Shown piece by piece: positions 15,843 through 23,708 of a stretch of DNA of 64,000 bases. Below the pieces are notes generated by a model. It saw only the letters and a program-made list of their open reading frames with translations, ran no database searches and had not been told where the DNA came from. The first letter of the stretch is position 1; the number at the start of each line of letters is the position of its first letter. The DNA lies in the NCBI RefSeq assembly GCF_001570605.1, contig NZ_BBXG01000004.1, forward strand, positions 310,001 through 374,000, written 5' to 3'. The position numbers and the translations under genes are program-made. This DNA comes from Herbidospora cretacea. Lineage in GTDB: Bacteria > Actinomycetota > Actinomycetes > Streptosporangiales > Streptosporangiaceae.

Positions 15843-17738
15843 GTGTCCGTTTCCGTGGGGGTGCTCGGACCGGTGCAGGCGTGGGACGCCGCGGGGGCGG
15901 CGATCCCGTTGAAGGGGCCGAGGCACCGGGAGGTGCTGGCGCGGCTGGTCGTCGCGCGGGGCCGGGTGGTGCCGGTCGCGGTGCTCGCCGCCGACCTGTG
16001 GGAGGACCCGCCGGAGGGCGCGGCCGGCGCGATCCGCACCTTCGTCGCGGCGCTGCGCCGGGCGCTGGAGCCCGACCGGCCGCCCCGGACGCCCGCCGCC
16101 CTGATCGTCACCGCCGGGCCCGGTTACGCCCTGCGGACCGCCGACGTCGACGCCCGGCACTTCGAGCGGGCCGCCGGAGCCGCCGAGCCGCCCGCGCGGC
16201 TGCTGGCCGCGCTCGACGCGGGGCTCGCCCTGTGGCGCGGCCCGGCCTACGCCGACTTCGCCGAGGCCCCCTGGGCGCGGCCGGAGCGCGACCGGCTGGC
16301 GGAGCTGCGGCTGCGCGCCGTCGAACGGCGGGCCGGGGCGCTGCTGGACCTCGGCCGCGCCGCCGAGGCGGTGCCCGACCTCGTCGCGCACACCAGGGCC
16401 CACCCCTGGCGGGAGGAGCCGTGGCGGCTGCTGGCACTGGCCCTCTACCGGACCGGCCGCCAGGCCGACGCGCTGTCCGTGCTGCGCGAGGCCCGCGCCG
16501 AGCTGGCCGGGCGGCTCGGCCTGGACCCCGGGCCCGCGCTGCGCGACCTGGAGACCGCCGTCCTGCGCCAGGACGCCGGGCTGGCCGCTCCGGGCGACGC
16601 GGCGGCCCGGGTGTGGGCGGGCGCCACCGCCGCGCACGACCGTGCCGCGCCGGGGGCGGGGCCGAGGCTGGAGGCGGCCGTCGGGCTGATGCGGGGCCTC
16701 GCGGTGACCGGCGGAGACGGCCTGCCGGCCGCCCGGGAACACCGCGCCGCCGCCGTCGAGGCGGCCGAGGAGCTGGGCGATCCAGAACTCACCGCGCGGG
16801 TGATCGGCGCCTACGACGTGCCGGCGATCTGGACCCGCTCCGACGACCCCGCCCAGTCCGCGCGGGTCGTCGCGGCGGCCCTGCGGACCCTCGACCGGCT
16901 CCCGCCCGGCACGCCGCCGGGCACCCGGGCGCGGCTGCTGGCGACCGTCGCTGTGGAGTCGCGCGGCGACGGCTCGCCCCGTGCGCGCGCGGCGGCCGAG
17001 GAGGCGGAGCGGATCGCGCGCGAGCTGGAGGACCCGGCCCTGCTGGTGTTCGCGCTGAACGGCGTCTACATGCAGTGCTTCGGGCACACCGGGCTGTCGG
17101 GCCGGCGCGCGCTCGTCGGCGCGGAGATCCTCGATCTGTCCGTACGCCACGGCCTGGCCAGTCACGAGATCCTGGGACACCTCATCGGGTTGCAGTCCGC
17201 GTGCGCCGTCGCCGACTTCGGCGTGGCCGACGGGCACGCCGCGCGCCTCGACGACCTGGCCGCCCGCCACGACCGCCCGCTGACGACCGTGTTCACCACC
17301 TGGTACCGGGCGCTGCGCCTGGCCGAGGACCCGGCCGCCTCCTTCACCGCGCAGCGGGCCGCCTACCTCGACGCGGCGCGCCTGCTCGGCACGGCCGGGA
17401 TGCCGGGCCTGAGCCGTGGCCTGCCGGAACTGGCCTCGCTGTGCCTGCGCCTGCGCCACGGCCGCCCGCCCGAACCGGACGACCCGGCCCTCTACGGCCC
17501 CTACGAACCGTGGGTCCGCCCGCTGCTGCAAGCGGACGCCGACCTCGGCGCGGTCCCCGACCCGCCCTGCGACCTGCTCGCCGAGGCCATGTGGGCGCTG
17601 CTGGCGCTGGCCGCCCGGCGGCGGGGAGACGCGGCCGCGCTGCGCCGGGCCCGGGCGGCGCTGGCTCCCGCGTCGGGTGAGCTGGCCGGGGCGGCGAGCG
17701 GGCTGGTCAGCCTCGGCCCGGTGGCGGACGTGGGTTAG
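15843..17738 (+). CDS. SARP/BTAD-domain transcriptional regulator
   Basis: 631 residues. The N-terminal OmpR-like winged helix (about 1-95: VGVLGPVQAWDAAGAAIPLKG, then AVLAADLWEDPPEGAAGAIRTFVAALRRAL) is followed by the bacterial transcriptional activator domain (about 100-240), ending in LGLDPGPALRDLETAVLRQD. The remaining 390 residues are helical TPR-like repeats, with no NB-ARC or P-loop visible. It is an AfsR/DnrI-type activator with a long C-terminal sensor or scaffold region. No biosynthetic cluster is adjacent. The start GTG is supported by the leaderless-type -10 at 15831. Confidence 0.88.
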   Translation: MSVSVGVLGPVQAWDAAGAAIPLKGPRHREVLARLVVARGRVVPVAVLAADLWEDPPEGAAGAIRTFVAALRRALEPDRPPRTPAALIVTAGPGYALRTADVDARHFERAAGAAEPPARLLAALDAGLALWRGPAYADFAEAPWARPERDRLAELRLRAVERRAGALLDLGRAAEAVPDLVAHTRAHPWREEPWRLLALALYRTGRQADALSVLREARAELAGRLGLDPGPALRDLETAVLRQDAGLAAPGDAAARVWAGATAAHDRAAPGAGPRLEAAVGLMRGLAVTGGDGLPAAREHRAAAVEAAEELGDPELTARVIGAYDVPAIWTRSDDPAQSARVVAAALRTLDRLPPGTPPGTRARLLATVAVESRGDGSPRARAAAEEAERIARELEDPALLVFALNGVYMQCFGHTGLSGRRALVGAEILDLSVRHGLASHEILGHLIGLQSACAVADFGVADGHAARLDDLAARHDRPLTTVFTTWYRALRLAEDPAASFTAQRAAYLDAARLLGTAGMPGLSRGLPELASLCLRLRHGRPPEPDDPALYGPYEPWVRPLLQADADLGAVPDPPCDLLAEAMWALLALAARRRGDAAALRRARAALAPASGELAGAASGLVSLGPVADVG

Positions 17739-17752
17739 GTTTGATCACGACA

Positions 17753-17842
17753 TCGCGGGAGCCCGGCGCACCGGGCTGAGAGTGCGGCTGAGGCGGCCGC
17801 AGACCGCCGGAACCTGACCGGGTCATGCCGGCGTAGGGAGAA
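17753..17842 (+). ncRNA. TPP riboswitch (THI element)
   Basis: The conserved thi-box features are present in order: the GCCCGGCGCACCGGGCTGAGA segment (P2/J and CTGAGA core, about 17761-17782), a variable GC stem, then ACCTGACCGGGTCATGCCGGCGTAGGGA (about 17812-17839). The terminal GGGAGAAGG also serves as the Shine-Dalgarno of the tenA start at 17848, so thiamine diphosphate binding should block translation initiation. It sits only 15 nt after the SARP gene stop. Confidence 0.93.
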
Positions 17843-17847
17843 GGTCT

Positions 17848-18507
17848 GTGTACAGCGATCAGTTGTGGGACTCCGCCGCCCCCACCTACCGGGCGATCCT
17901 CGGCCACCCGTTCCTCACCGGGCTGGCCGACGGGACGCTGCCGCGCGAGGCGTTCCGTCATTTCGTCGTCCAGGACTCGCACTACCTGCGCGACTACGCC
18001 CGCGCCCTGGCGGTGTGCGCCGCCAGGGCGCCCGACGACGAGACCACCCAGGCGTTCGCCGGGGACGCCGCCGGGGCCATCGCGGCCGAGCGGGAGATGC
18101 ACGCCGGTTTCATGGCCGACCTCGGCGGGTCGGCCGAGGAGGCGGCGGAGCAGCCGGTGGGGCCGACGACGCGGGCGTACACCAGCTACGTGCTGGCCAC
18201 CGTCTACGGCGGGTCGTTCCTCGACGGGCTGGCGGCGGTGCTGCCCTGCTACTGGATCTACGCCAGGGTCGGGGAGGACCTGCTCGCCCGGTCCTCACCT
18301 GATCCGCTCTACCGGCGCTGGATCGAGGCGTACGCGAACGAGGCCTTCCAGGACACGGTCCGCCGCGTGGTGAAGCTGGCCGACAGAGCCGGCGCGGAGG
18401 CCACCGAGGCGCAGCGGGCGAGGGCCGGGGAACACTTCGTCACCACGGCCCGCTACGAGTGGATGTTCTGGGACGCCGCCTGGCGGCGTGAACGCTGGCC
18501 GATCTGA
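17848..18507 (+). CDS. tenA: aminopyrimidine aminohydrolase/thiaminase II (TenA)
   Basis: 219 residues, the normal TenA length. The protein salvages thiamine breakdown products by hydrolysing the amino-pyrimidine (HMP precursor). Family residues are visible: the Asp in FVVQDSHYLRDY (D43), the nucleophile Cys in VLPCYWIYARVG (C134), and the C-terminal acid in ARYEWMFWDAAW. The GTG start is placed by the riboswitch's own GGAGAAGG ribosome-binding site. It is controlled by the TPP riboswitch immediately upstream. The 3' end overlaps the convergent DUF6010 gene by 55 nt. Confidence 0.93.
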   Translation: MYSDQLWDSAAPTYRAILGHPFLTGLADGTLPREAFRHFVVQDSHYLRDYARALAVCAARAPDDETTQAFAGDAAGAIAAEREMHAGFMADLGGSAEEAAEQPVGPTTRAYTSYVLATVYGGSFLDGLAAVLPCYWIYARVGEDLLARSSPDPLYRRWIEAYANEAFQDTVRRVVKLADRAGAEATEAQRARAGEHFVTTARYEWMFWDAAWRRERWPI

Positions 18508-18872
18508 CGGATCGACAGGCCGCCCGTCAGGCACCACACGGCGATGACCGGATCGCAGAGCGCGCAGCCGAAGGACGAGTCGGGGAAGAAGGGCAGGATC
18601 GGGCTGCCCTGCACGTGGTGGACGACGTCCCAGGCGGTGTGGATCAGCCAGCCGACCCCGATCCACGTCCAGCTCGACAGCCCCCGGTAGGCGACGTAGG
18701 TCATGACGACGGGCAGCAGCAGCTCCCAGGGACCGAGGCCGCCGCCGCTCAGATACGCGGCCCCCGCGCCGCCGACCAGCACGGCGTTGACGTGGCGGCG
18801 GCGCGGCTCCGGGATGAGCGACATGACGGCGACGAAGACCAGCCCGATGACGACCGGCACGATGATGTCCAT
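18453..18872 (-). CDS. DUF6010 family integral membrane protein
   Basis: 139 residues with about four hydrophobic segments (IIVPVVIGLVFVAVMSLI; VNAVLVGGAGAAYLSGG; LLLPVVMTYVAYRGL; a C-terminal one around VIAVWCLTGG). The conserved signature includes NAVLVGGAGAAYLSGGG, HTAWDVVHH and a cysteine pair in SSFGCALCDPVIA. The function of the family is unknown; the paired His/Cys residues could bind a metal. The 3' end overlaps tenA on the opposite strand by 55 nt, so transcription of the two genes may interfere. TACCCT eight bases before the ATG is a weak -10 candidate. Confidence 0.8.
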   Translation of the reverse strand: MDIIVPVVIGLVFVAVMSLIPEPRRRHVNAVLVGGAGAAYLSGGGLGPWELLLPVVMTYVAYRGLSSWTWIGVGWLIHTAWDVVHHVQGSPILPFFPDSSFGCALCDPVIAVWCLTGGLSIRQIGQRSRRQAASQNIHS

Positions 18873-18944
18873 GGGTGGCGAGGGTAGATCGGCCCTCGGG
18901 GCCGCCCCAGGGGATGGATCGCCAATGTTCGCCGGGTTCTCGCC

Positions 18945-18950
18945 TAACGT
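18945..18950 (+). promoter_or_regulatory. -10 box for leaderless GlxA-type regulator
   Basis: TAACGT ends 6 nt before the ATG at 18957 and no Shine-Dalgarno is present, which fits a leaderless transcript. Confidence 0.5.
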
Positions 18951-18956
18951 GGCGGC

Positions 18957-19907
18957 ATGCACACGGTGGCGGTCCTGGCTCTGGACCATGTGGTGGCGGC
19001 CGACCTGGCGACCCCGGTCGAGGTCTTCGGCCGGGCGCGGCTGGCCGACGGGAGCCGGCCCTACCGGGTGATGGTCTGCGCCCCGGCGCCGAGGGTCGAG
19101 GGCGAGGCCTTCACCCTCATCGCCCCCCACGGCCTGGCGGCGCTGGGCGAGGCCGGCACGATCGTCGTGCCGGGCTGCTCGGAGGAGGCCCCACCCCCCG
19201 CCCCCGAGGTCCTCGACGCCCTGCGCGCGGCGGCGGGCGCCGGGACGCGGATCGCCTCCATCTGCGCGGGCGCGTTCACCCTGGCCGCCGCCGGGTTGCT
19301 CGACGGCCTGCGCGCCACCACCCACTGGGCCGCCGCCGACGAGCTCGCCCGCCGGTTCCCGCAGGTGGACGTCCGGCCCGACGTCCTGTATGTCGACAAC
19401 GGCCAGATCCTCACCTCGGCCGGGGCCGCCGCCGGGCTGGACCTGTGCCTGCACCTGGTCCGGCGTGACTTCGGCTCGGCGGTCGCCGCCATGTCGGCCC
19501 GGCTGTCGGTCGTGCCGCTGGAACGGGAGGGCGGGCAGGCGCAGTTCGTCCCGCACGCCCCTCCGGGCGTCCCGAGGGGGTCGCAGCTCGACCCGGTGCT
19601 GTCGTGGATCGAGGACAACCTCGCGCGCGACGTCACGCTGGCCGACATGGCCCGGCGCGGCGGGATGAGCGGGCGGACGTTCAGCAGGCGGTTCCGCGAG
19701 CAGACCGGCACCACGCCGGTGCAGTGGCTGCTGCGGGCCCGGGTGCGGCGCGCCCAGTTCCTGCTGGAGACCACCGACGAGGGGGTCGAACGCGTCGCGG
19801 CGCGGGCCGGTTTCGGCTCGGCCTCCGCCTTCCGCGAGAGGTTCAAACGGGTCGTCGGCGTCACCCCTCGGTCCTACCGTTCCTCGTTCCGGACGGCCGC
19901 TCCGTGA
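18957..19907 (+). CDS. GlxA-family (DJ-1/PfpI plus AraC) transcriptional regulator
   Basis: 316 residues. Residues 1-~185 are a DJ-1/PfpI class I amidotransferase-like sensor domain, with the elbow [20 protein letters not shown] followed by [16 protein letters not shown], both hallmarks of GlxA regulators. Residues ~205-310 are an AraC-type double helix-turn-helix ([26 protein letters not shown] and [29 protein letters not shown]). The effector is unknown. The ligA gene follows 37 bp downstream on the same strand but is unlikely to be its target. Confidence 0.9.
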   Translation: MHTVAVLALDHVVAADLATPVEVFGRARLADGSRPYRVMVCAPAPRVEGEAFTLIAPHGLAALGEAGTIVVPGCSEEAPPPAPEVLDALRAAAGAGTRIASICAGAFTLAAAGLLDGLRATTHWAAADELARRFPQVDVRPDVLYVDNGQILTSAGAAAGLDLCLHLVRRDFGSAVAAMSARLSVVPLEREGGQAQFVPHAPPGVPRGSQLDPVLSWIEDNLARDVTLADMARRGGMSGRTFSRRFREQTGTTPVQWLLRARVRRAQFLLETTDEGVERVAARAGFGSASAFRERFKRVVGVTPRSYRSSFRTAAP

Positions 19908-19944
19908 GGCGGGAAATGTCAGTGCCGTTCGAGAGGATGGGATC

Positions 19945-22002
19945 ATGAGCGAAACGCCCCCGATGACGATGATCCCAGATGAGACCGCTTATGCCGAGGC
20001 CGTTCAGCTGGCCGTCGACGCCTCCGCCGCCTATTACAGCGACGGCACCTCCACGCTTGACGACGACTCCTACGACCGGCTGGTGCGGGGCATCGAGGCC
20101 TACGAGGCGGACCATCCCGAGCAGGTCCTGCCGACCTCGCCGACCGGGAAGGTCGCCGGGGGCGCGGTGGTCGGCGACGTGCCCCACACGGTGCCGATGC
20201 TCAGCCTCGACAACGTCTTCGGCGCCGAGCAGCTGGTCTCGTGGGCGGCCTCGCTGGAGCGGCGGCTGGGCCGTCCGGTGGAGGCGTGGAGCGTGGAGGC
20301 CAAGCTCGACGGGCTGGCGGTCTCGGCGCGCTACCGGCGCGGGCGGCTGGTCCAGCTGGTCACCCGGGGCGACGGTGTCGCGGGTGAGGACGTCTCCCAC
20401 AACATCGGCACCATCGTGGGGCTGCCCGACCGGCTGGCCGAACCCGTCACCGTGGAACTGCGCGGCGAGGTCATGATGACCGCGGCCCAGTTCGCCGACG
20501 CGTGCGACAAACGTCAGGCCCACGACGGCACGACCTTCGCCAACCCGCGTTCGGCGGCGGCGGGGACGCTGCGGACCAAGGACCGGCCCTACGTCTGCGA
20601 GCTGACCTTCTTCGGTTACGGCGCGCTCCCGATGGACGAGTCGGAGCTGGCCGCCCGCCTGCGCGACCTGCCGCACAGCCAGATCATGGAGTGGGTGTCG
20701 GGCCAGGGCGTCCAGACCACGGCCGTCACGCCGGTCGCCGGGGTGCTGGTGTCCACCCTGGAAGAGGTGCAGGCGCGGGTCGAGGAGATCGCCGCCGCGC
20801 GGGCCGAGCTGGAGTTCGGCATCGACGGCATCGTGATCAAGTGTGACCTGGCCGCCGACCAGGCGCTGGCCGGGTTCAGCTCGCGGGCCCCCCGCTGGGC
20901 GGTCGCCTACAAGCTGCCCGCCACCGAGAAGATCACCAAGCTGCTGGCGGTCGAGTGGAACACCGGCCGCACCGGCATCATCGCGCCCCGCGCCGTGCTG
21001 GAGCCGGTCGAGCTCGACGGGTCGGTCGTCACCTACGCCACCCTCCACAACGCCGCCGACATCGCCCGGCGCGGCCTGATGCTCGGCGACTCGGTCACCG
21101 TCTACAAGGCGGGCGACGTGATCCCCCGGGTGGAGGCGCCGGTCGTCCACCTGCGCACCGGCGACGAGCGGCCGATCCCGATCCCCGAGGTCTGCCCGTC
21201 GTGCGGCGACGCCATCGACAGCAGCCAGGAGCGCTGGCGCTGCGTGCGCGGCCGGGCCTGCCGGGCCATCGCCTCGATCGAATACGCGGCGGGCCGCGAC
21301 CAGCTCGACATCGAGGGCCTGGCCGTCAACCGCATCAAGCAGCTGCTCGACGTGGGGTTCATCACCGACTTCGCCGACCTGTTCTTCCTCACCCGCGACC
21401 AGCTGCTGAGCTTGGAGCGCATGGGCGAGACCAGCACCGACAACCTCCTGGCCGCCTTCGAACGGGCCAAGGGCCAGCCGCTCAGCCGGGTGTTCTGCGC
21501 GCTGGGCGTGCGCGGCACCGGCCGCAGCATGTCCCGCCGGATCGCCCGCCACTTCGGGACGATGGACGCCATCCGCGCCGCCACCGCCGAGGCGATCCAG
21601 GAGGTCGAGGGGATCGGCCCGGAGAAGGCCCCGGTCGTGGTCGCCGAACTGATCGAGGTCGCCCCGCTCATCGACAAGCTGATCGCGGCCGGGGTCAACA
21701 TGACCGAGCCGGGCGTCGAGGCCCGCGACGTCACGGCCGACGAGGTCTCGGATCTCCCGCTGGCGGGCATGTCGGTGGTGGTCACCGGGGCGATGAGCGG
21801 ATCGCTGGAGGCGCTGTCGCGCAACGAGATGAACGAGCTGATCGAACGGGCGGGCGGCAAGGCGTCGTCGAGCGTGTCGGCCAAGACGGCGCTGGTGGTC
21901 GCGGGGGAGAAGGCCGGTTCCAAGCGGACCAAGGCCGAGAGCCTGGGCGTGCGGATCGCCACGCCGGAGGAGTTCGCCGAGCTGGTCGCCTCGTTCCTCT
22001 GA
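19945..22002 (+). CDS. ligA: NAD+-dependent DNA ligase LigA
   Basis: 685 residues, with domain order Ia, adenylation, OB, zinc finger, HhH, BRCT. The adenylated Lys is in [11 protein letters not shown] (K120). [23 protein letters not shown] and [10 protein letters not shown] are conserved NTase motifs. The Zn finger is CPSCG...[12 protein letters not shown], the HhH region [19 protein letters not shown] to GIGPEKA, and the BRCT domain runs from about 605 to the end ([16 protein letters not shown]). It seals nicks during replication and repair. The usual actinobacterial ligA neighbours (mnmA, gatCAB) are absent, so this could be an additional copy rather than the housekeeping ligase. Confidence 0.93.
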   Translation: MSETPPMTMIPDETAYAEAVQLAVDASAAYYSDGTSTLDDDSYDRLVRGIEAYEADHPEQVLPTSPTGKVAGGAVVGDVPHTVPMLSLDNVFGAEQLVSWAASLERRLGRPVEAWSVEAKLDGLAVSARYRRGRLVQLVTRGDGVAGEDVSHNIGTIVGLPDRLAEPVTVELRGEVMMTAAQFADACDKRQAHDGTTFANPRSAAAGTLRTKDRPYVCELTFFGYGALPMDESELAARLRDLPHSQIMEWVSGQGVQTTAVTPVAGVLVSTLEEVQARVEEIAAARAELEFGIDGIVIKCDLAADQALAGFSSRAPRWAVAYKLPATEKITKLLAVEWNTGRTGIIAPRAVLEPVELDGSVVTYATLHNAADIARRGLMLGDSVTVYKAGDVIPRVEAPVVHLRTGDERPIPIPEVCPSCGDAIDSSQERWRCVRGRACRAIASIEYAAGRDQLDIEGLAVNRIKQLLDVGFITDFADLFFLTRDQLLSLERMGETSTDNLLAAFERAKGQPLSRVFCALGVRGTGRSMSRRIARHFGTMDAIRAATAEAIQEVEGIGPEKAPVVVAELIEVAPLIDKLIAAGVNMTEPGVEARDVTADEVSDLPLAGMSVVVTGAMSGSLEALSRNEMNELIERAGGKASSSVSAKTALVVAGEKAGSKRTKAESLGVRIATPEEFAELVASFL

Positions 22003-22021
22003 GCATCGGCCAGGCCGATGC
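22003..22021. terminator. short hairpin after ligA, between convergent genes
   Basis: GCATCGGC (22003-22010) and GCCGATGC (22014-22021) pair perfectly around a 3-nt loop directly after the ligA stop codon. There is no U-tract; it could act for both converging genes. Confidence 0.55.
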
Positions 22022-22047
22022 GGTGACCCCCGGCCCTGACCTCGTCT

Positions 22048-22293
22048 CTACTGGCCGCTGTGGTTGAGGACGTTGCCGTTGACGCAGTGGTTCGTCTGGT
22101 TGCCGGTCCAGGGTGCGCCGACCGGGACCACTGCCAGTTCCTGGAAGCAGACAGAGGCGGCGGAGAAGTTCCAGTTGCCGGCCGCGTTCACCCCCGGGCC
22201 GAAGTTGGAGTCCGGGTCGTCGGCGGCGTGGGCGGGGGCGGCGATCCCGGCCGCGCCCAGGATGAGCAGGGCCGTCACGAAGGTCTTGGTCAT
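22048..22293 (-). CDS. small secreted protein, two conserved-looking cysteines
   Basis: 81 residues. The N-terminus (MTKTFVTALLILGAAGIAAPAHA) is a clear Sec signal peptide with an AHA cleavage site, leaving a mature peptide of about 58 residues. The mature part is rich in Asn, Gly, Val and aromatics and has just two Cys (SVCFQEL and NHCVNG), probably one disulfide. GGAGAG precedes the ATG. It resembles the small exported chaplin/rodlin-like surface peptides of filamentous actinomycetes in size and composition, but I do not recognise the chaplin motif. Function unknown. Confidence 0.75.
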   Translation of the reverse strand: MTKTFVTALLILGAAGIAAPAHAADDPDSNFGPGVNAAGNWNFSAASVCFQELAVVPVGAPWTGNQTNHCVNGNVLNHSGQ

Positions 22294-22323
22294 GGCGTCA
22301 CTCTCCGTCGTTGAAAACAGACT

Positions 22324-22923
22324 TCAGGCACGGAGAGTAGTCGTGAAGGCTCCGGCGGTCGCGGCGAGGGTGGCCGTCCTGGCCGTGTCGGCGGGCAGGC
22401 GCGGGTCGGGGGGCGTGCGGAGCAGCACGAGCTGGTGGTAGACCGGCGCGGTGGCGGCGACGAGCAGCCGCCGGGCATCGGTGCCTGGCGGGAGTTCCCC
22501 ACGCTCGACGGCCCGGTCGACCATGACCTCGCACTGGGCGTACCGGTCGTCCCAGAGCCGCCGCTGCGCCTCGGCGGCCTTCTCGGAGCGGAACGAGGCG
22601 GCGATCAGCGCCGCCATGATCGACGGCCGCACCGTCAGCGCCCACTGGATCTCCTCGTTCAGCGCCGTGAGGTCGCCTTCGAGGGAGCCGGTGTCGGGGG
22701 GCTGCCAGTCGTCGTCGCCCGCCGCGTCGAGCACGTCGGCGAGCAGCCCCCCGACGTCGCCCCAGCGCCGGTAGACCGTCGCGCGGTGCACGCCGGCGCG
22801 CGCGGCGACGGACTCCAGGGTCAGCCCGTCGAAGCCGTGTTCGCCCAGCTCCGCGCGGACGGCGTCGAGGACCTGCGCGCGGACCCGGGCGGTCCGGCCG
22901 CCGGGCCGGGCGGTGGGAGTCAT
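22324..22923 (-). CDS. TetR-family transcriptional regulator
   Basis: 199 residues. TetR helix-turn-helix at about 12-58 (RAQVLDAVRAELGEHGFDGLTLESVAARAGVHRATVYRRWGDVGGLLADVL), with a C-terminal ligand domain of the TetR_C_16/AcrR sort. The ATG at 22921-22923 is chosen because it directly precedes the DNA-binding domain. It is divergent from the acetyltransferase gene, with an inverted repeat in the 78-bp gap, so it likely represses both. Confidence 0.9.
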   Translation of the reverse strand: MTPTARPGGRTARVRAQVLDAVRAELGEHGFDGLTLESVAARAGVHRATVYRRWGDVGGLLADVLDAAGDDDWQPPDTGSLEGDLTALNEEIQWALTVRPSIMAALIAASFRSEKAAEAQRRLWDDRYAQCEVMVDRAVERGELPPGTDARRLLVAATAPVYHQLVLLRTPPDPRLPADTARTATLAATAGAFTTTLRA

Positions 22924-22967
22924 GGACGGTGGTCCGGTTGCTCGGGGGGCGGCGTCATGGCAGCATG

Positions 22968-22991
22968 CTAATGCATCATCTGTCGCATTAG
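22968..22991. promoter_or_regulatory. TetR operator between TetR and acetyltransferase genes
   Basis: CTAATGC (22968-22974) and GCATTAG (22985-22991) are perfect 7-bp arms with a 10-nt spacer, lying 11 bp before the GTG of the acetyltransferase gene. Total size and position suit a TetR dimer blocking the promoter. Confidence 0.7.
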
Positions 22992-23001
22992 TGGAGTCCC
23001 C

Positions 23002-23646
23002 GTGCCGACCGTGCCCGCCGACCCGACCGTCCTGCACCCGATCCCCGGCCAGCCGAGAGTGGTGCTGCTCAAGCCGCTGATCACCTCGCCGCTGATCGAG
23101 GTCGGCGAGTTCTCCTACTACGACGACCCCGACGACCCGACCGCGTTCGAGACCCGCAACGTGCTCTACCACTACGGCCCCGACCGGCTGGTCATCGGCA
23201 GGTTCTGCGCGCTGGGCGAGGGTGTGCGGTTCATCATGAACGGCGCCAACCACCGCATGGACGGCCCTTCGACCTTCCCCTTCCCGATCATGGGCGGCTC
23301 CTGGTCCGACCACTTCGACCTCATCGCCGGCCTCCCCGGCCGGGGCGACACCGTGGTGGGCCACGACGTCTGGCTGGGCTACCGGACGACGGTCATGCCC
23401 GGCGTCCGCATCGGCCACGGCGCGATCGTCGCCTCCGGCGCGGTCGTCGTGGACGACGTCCCCGACTACGGCGTCGTGGGCGGCAACCCCGCCCGCCTCA
23501 TCCGCCGCCGCCACGACGACGCGGACGTCGAGCGCCTGCTGGCCCTGGCCTGGTGGGACTGGCCGCTCGACCACATCACCGAGCACCTCCGCACGATCAT
23601 GTCCGGCACCGTCGACGAACTGGTTGAACGGGCGCCGCGCGGGTAG
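23002..23646 (+). CDS. CatB/Vat-type O-acetyltransferase (left-handed beta-helix)
   Basis: 214 residues of the xenobiotic acetyltransferase family (CatB/Vat). Hexapeptide repeats form a left-handed beta-helix: VIGRFCALGEGVRFIMNGANHRMDG contains the catalytic-type His, then VVGHDVWLGYRTTVMPGVRIGHGAIVASGAVVVDDV and the family end VVGGNPARLIRRR. Members acetylate chloramphenicol or streptogramin A, but many are uncharacterised. GGAG is 5 nt before the GTG. Divergent TetR control suggests induction by a small molecule, possibly an antibiotic. Confidence 0.88.
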   Translation: MPTVPADPTVLHPIPGQPRVVLLKPLITSPLIEVGEFSYYDDPDDPTAFETRNVLYHYGPDRLVIGRFCALGEGVRFIMNGANHRMDGPSTFPFPIMGGSWSDHFDLIAGLPGRGDTVVGHDVWLGYRTTVMPGVRIGHGAIVASGAVVVDDVPDYGVVGGNPARLIRRRHDDADVERLLALAWWDWPLDHITEHLRTIMSGTVDELVERAPRG

Positions 23647-23708
23647 ACATCGCCGTATTCGTACCGTTATGGGCGAATTCCGGACGGGGTGGAGGGAGCA
23701 GGTCCGCC

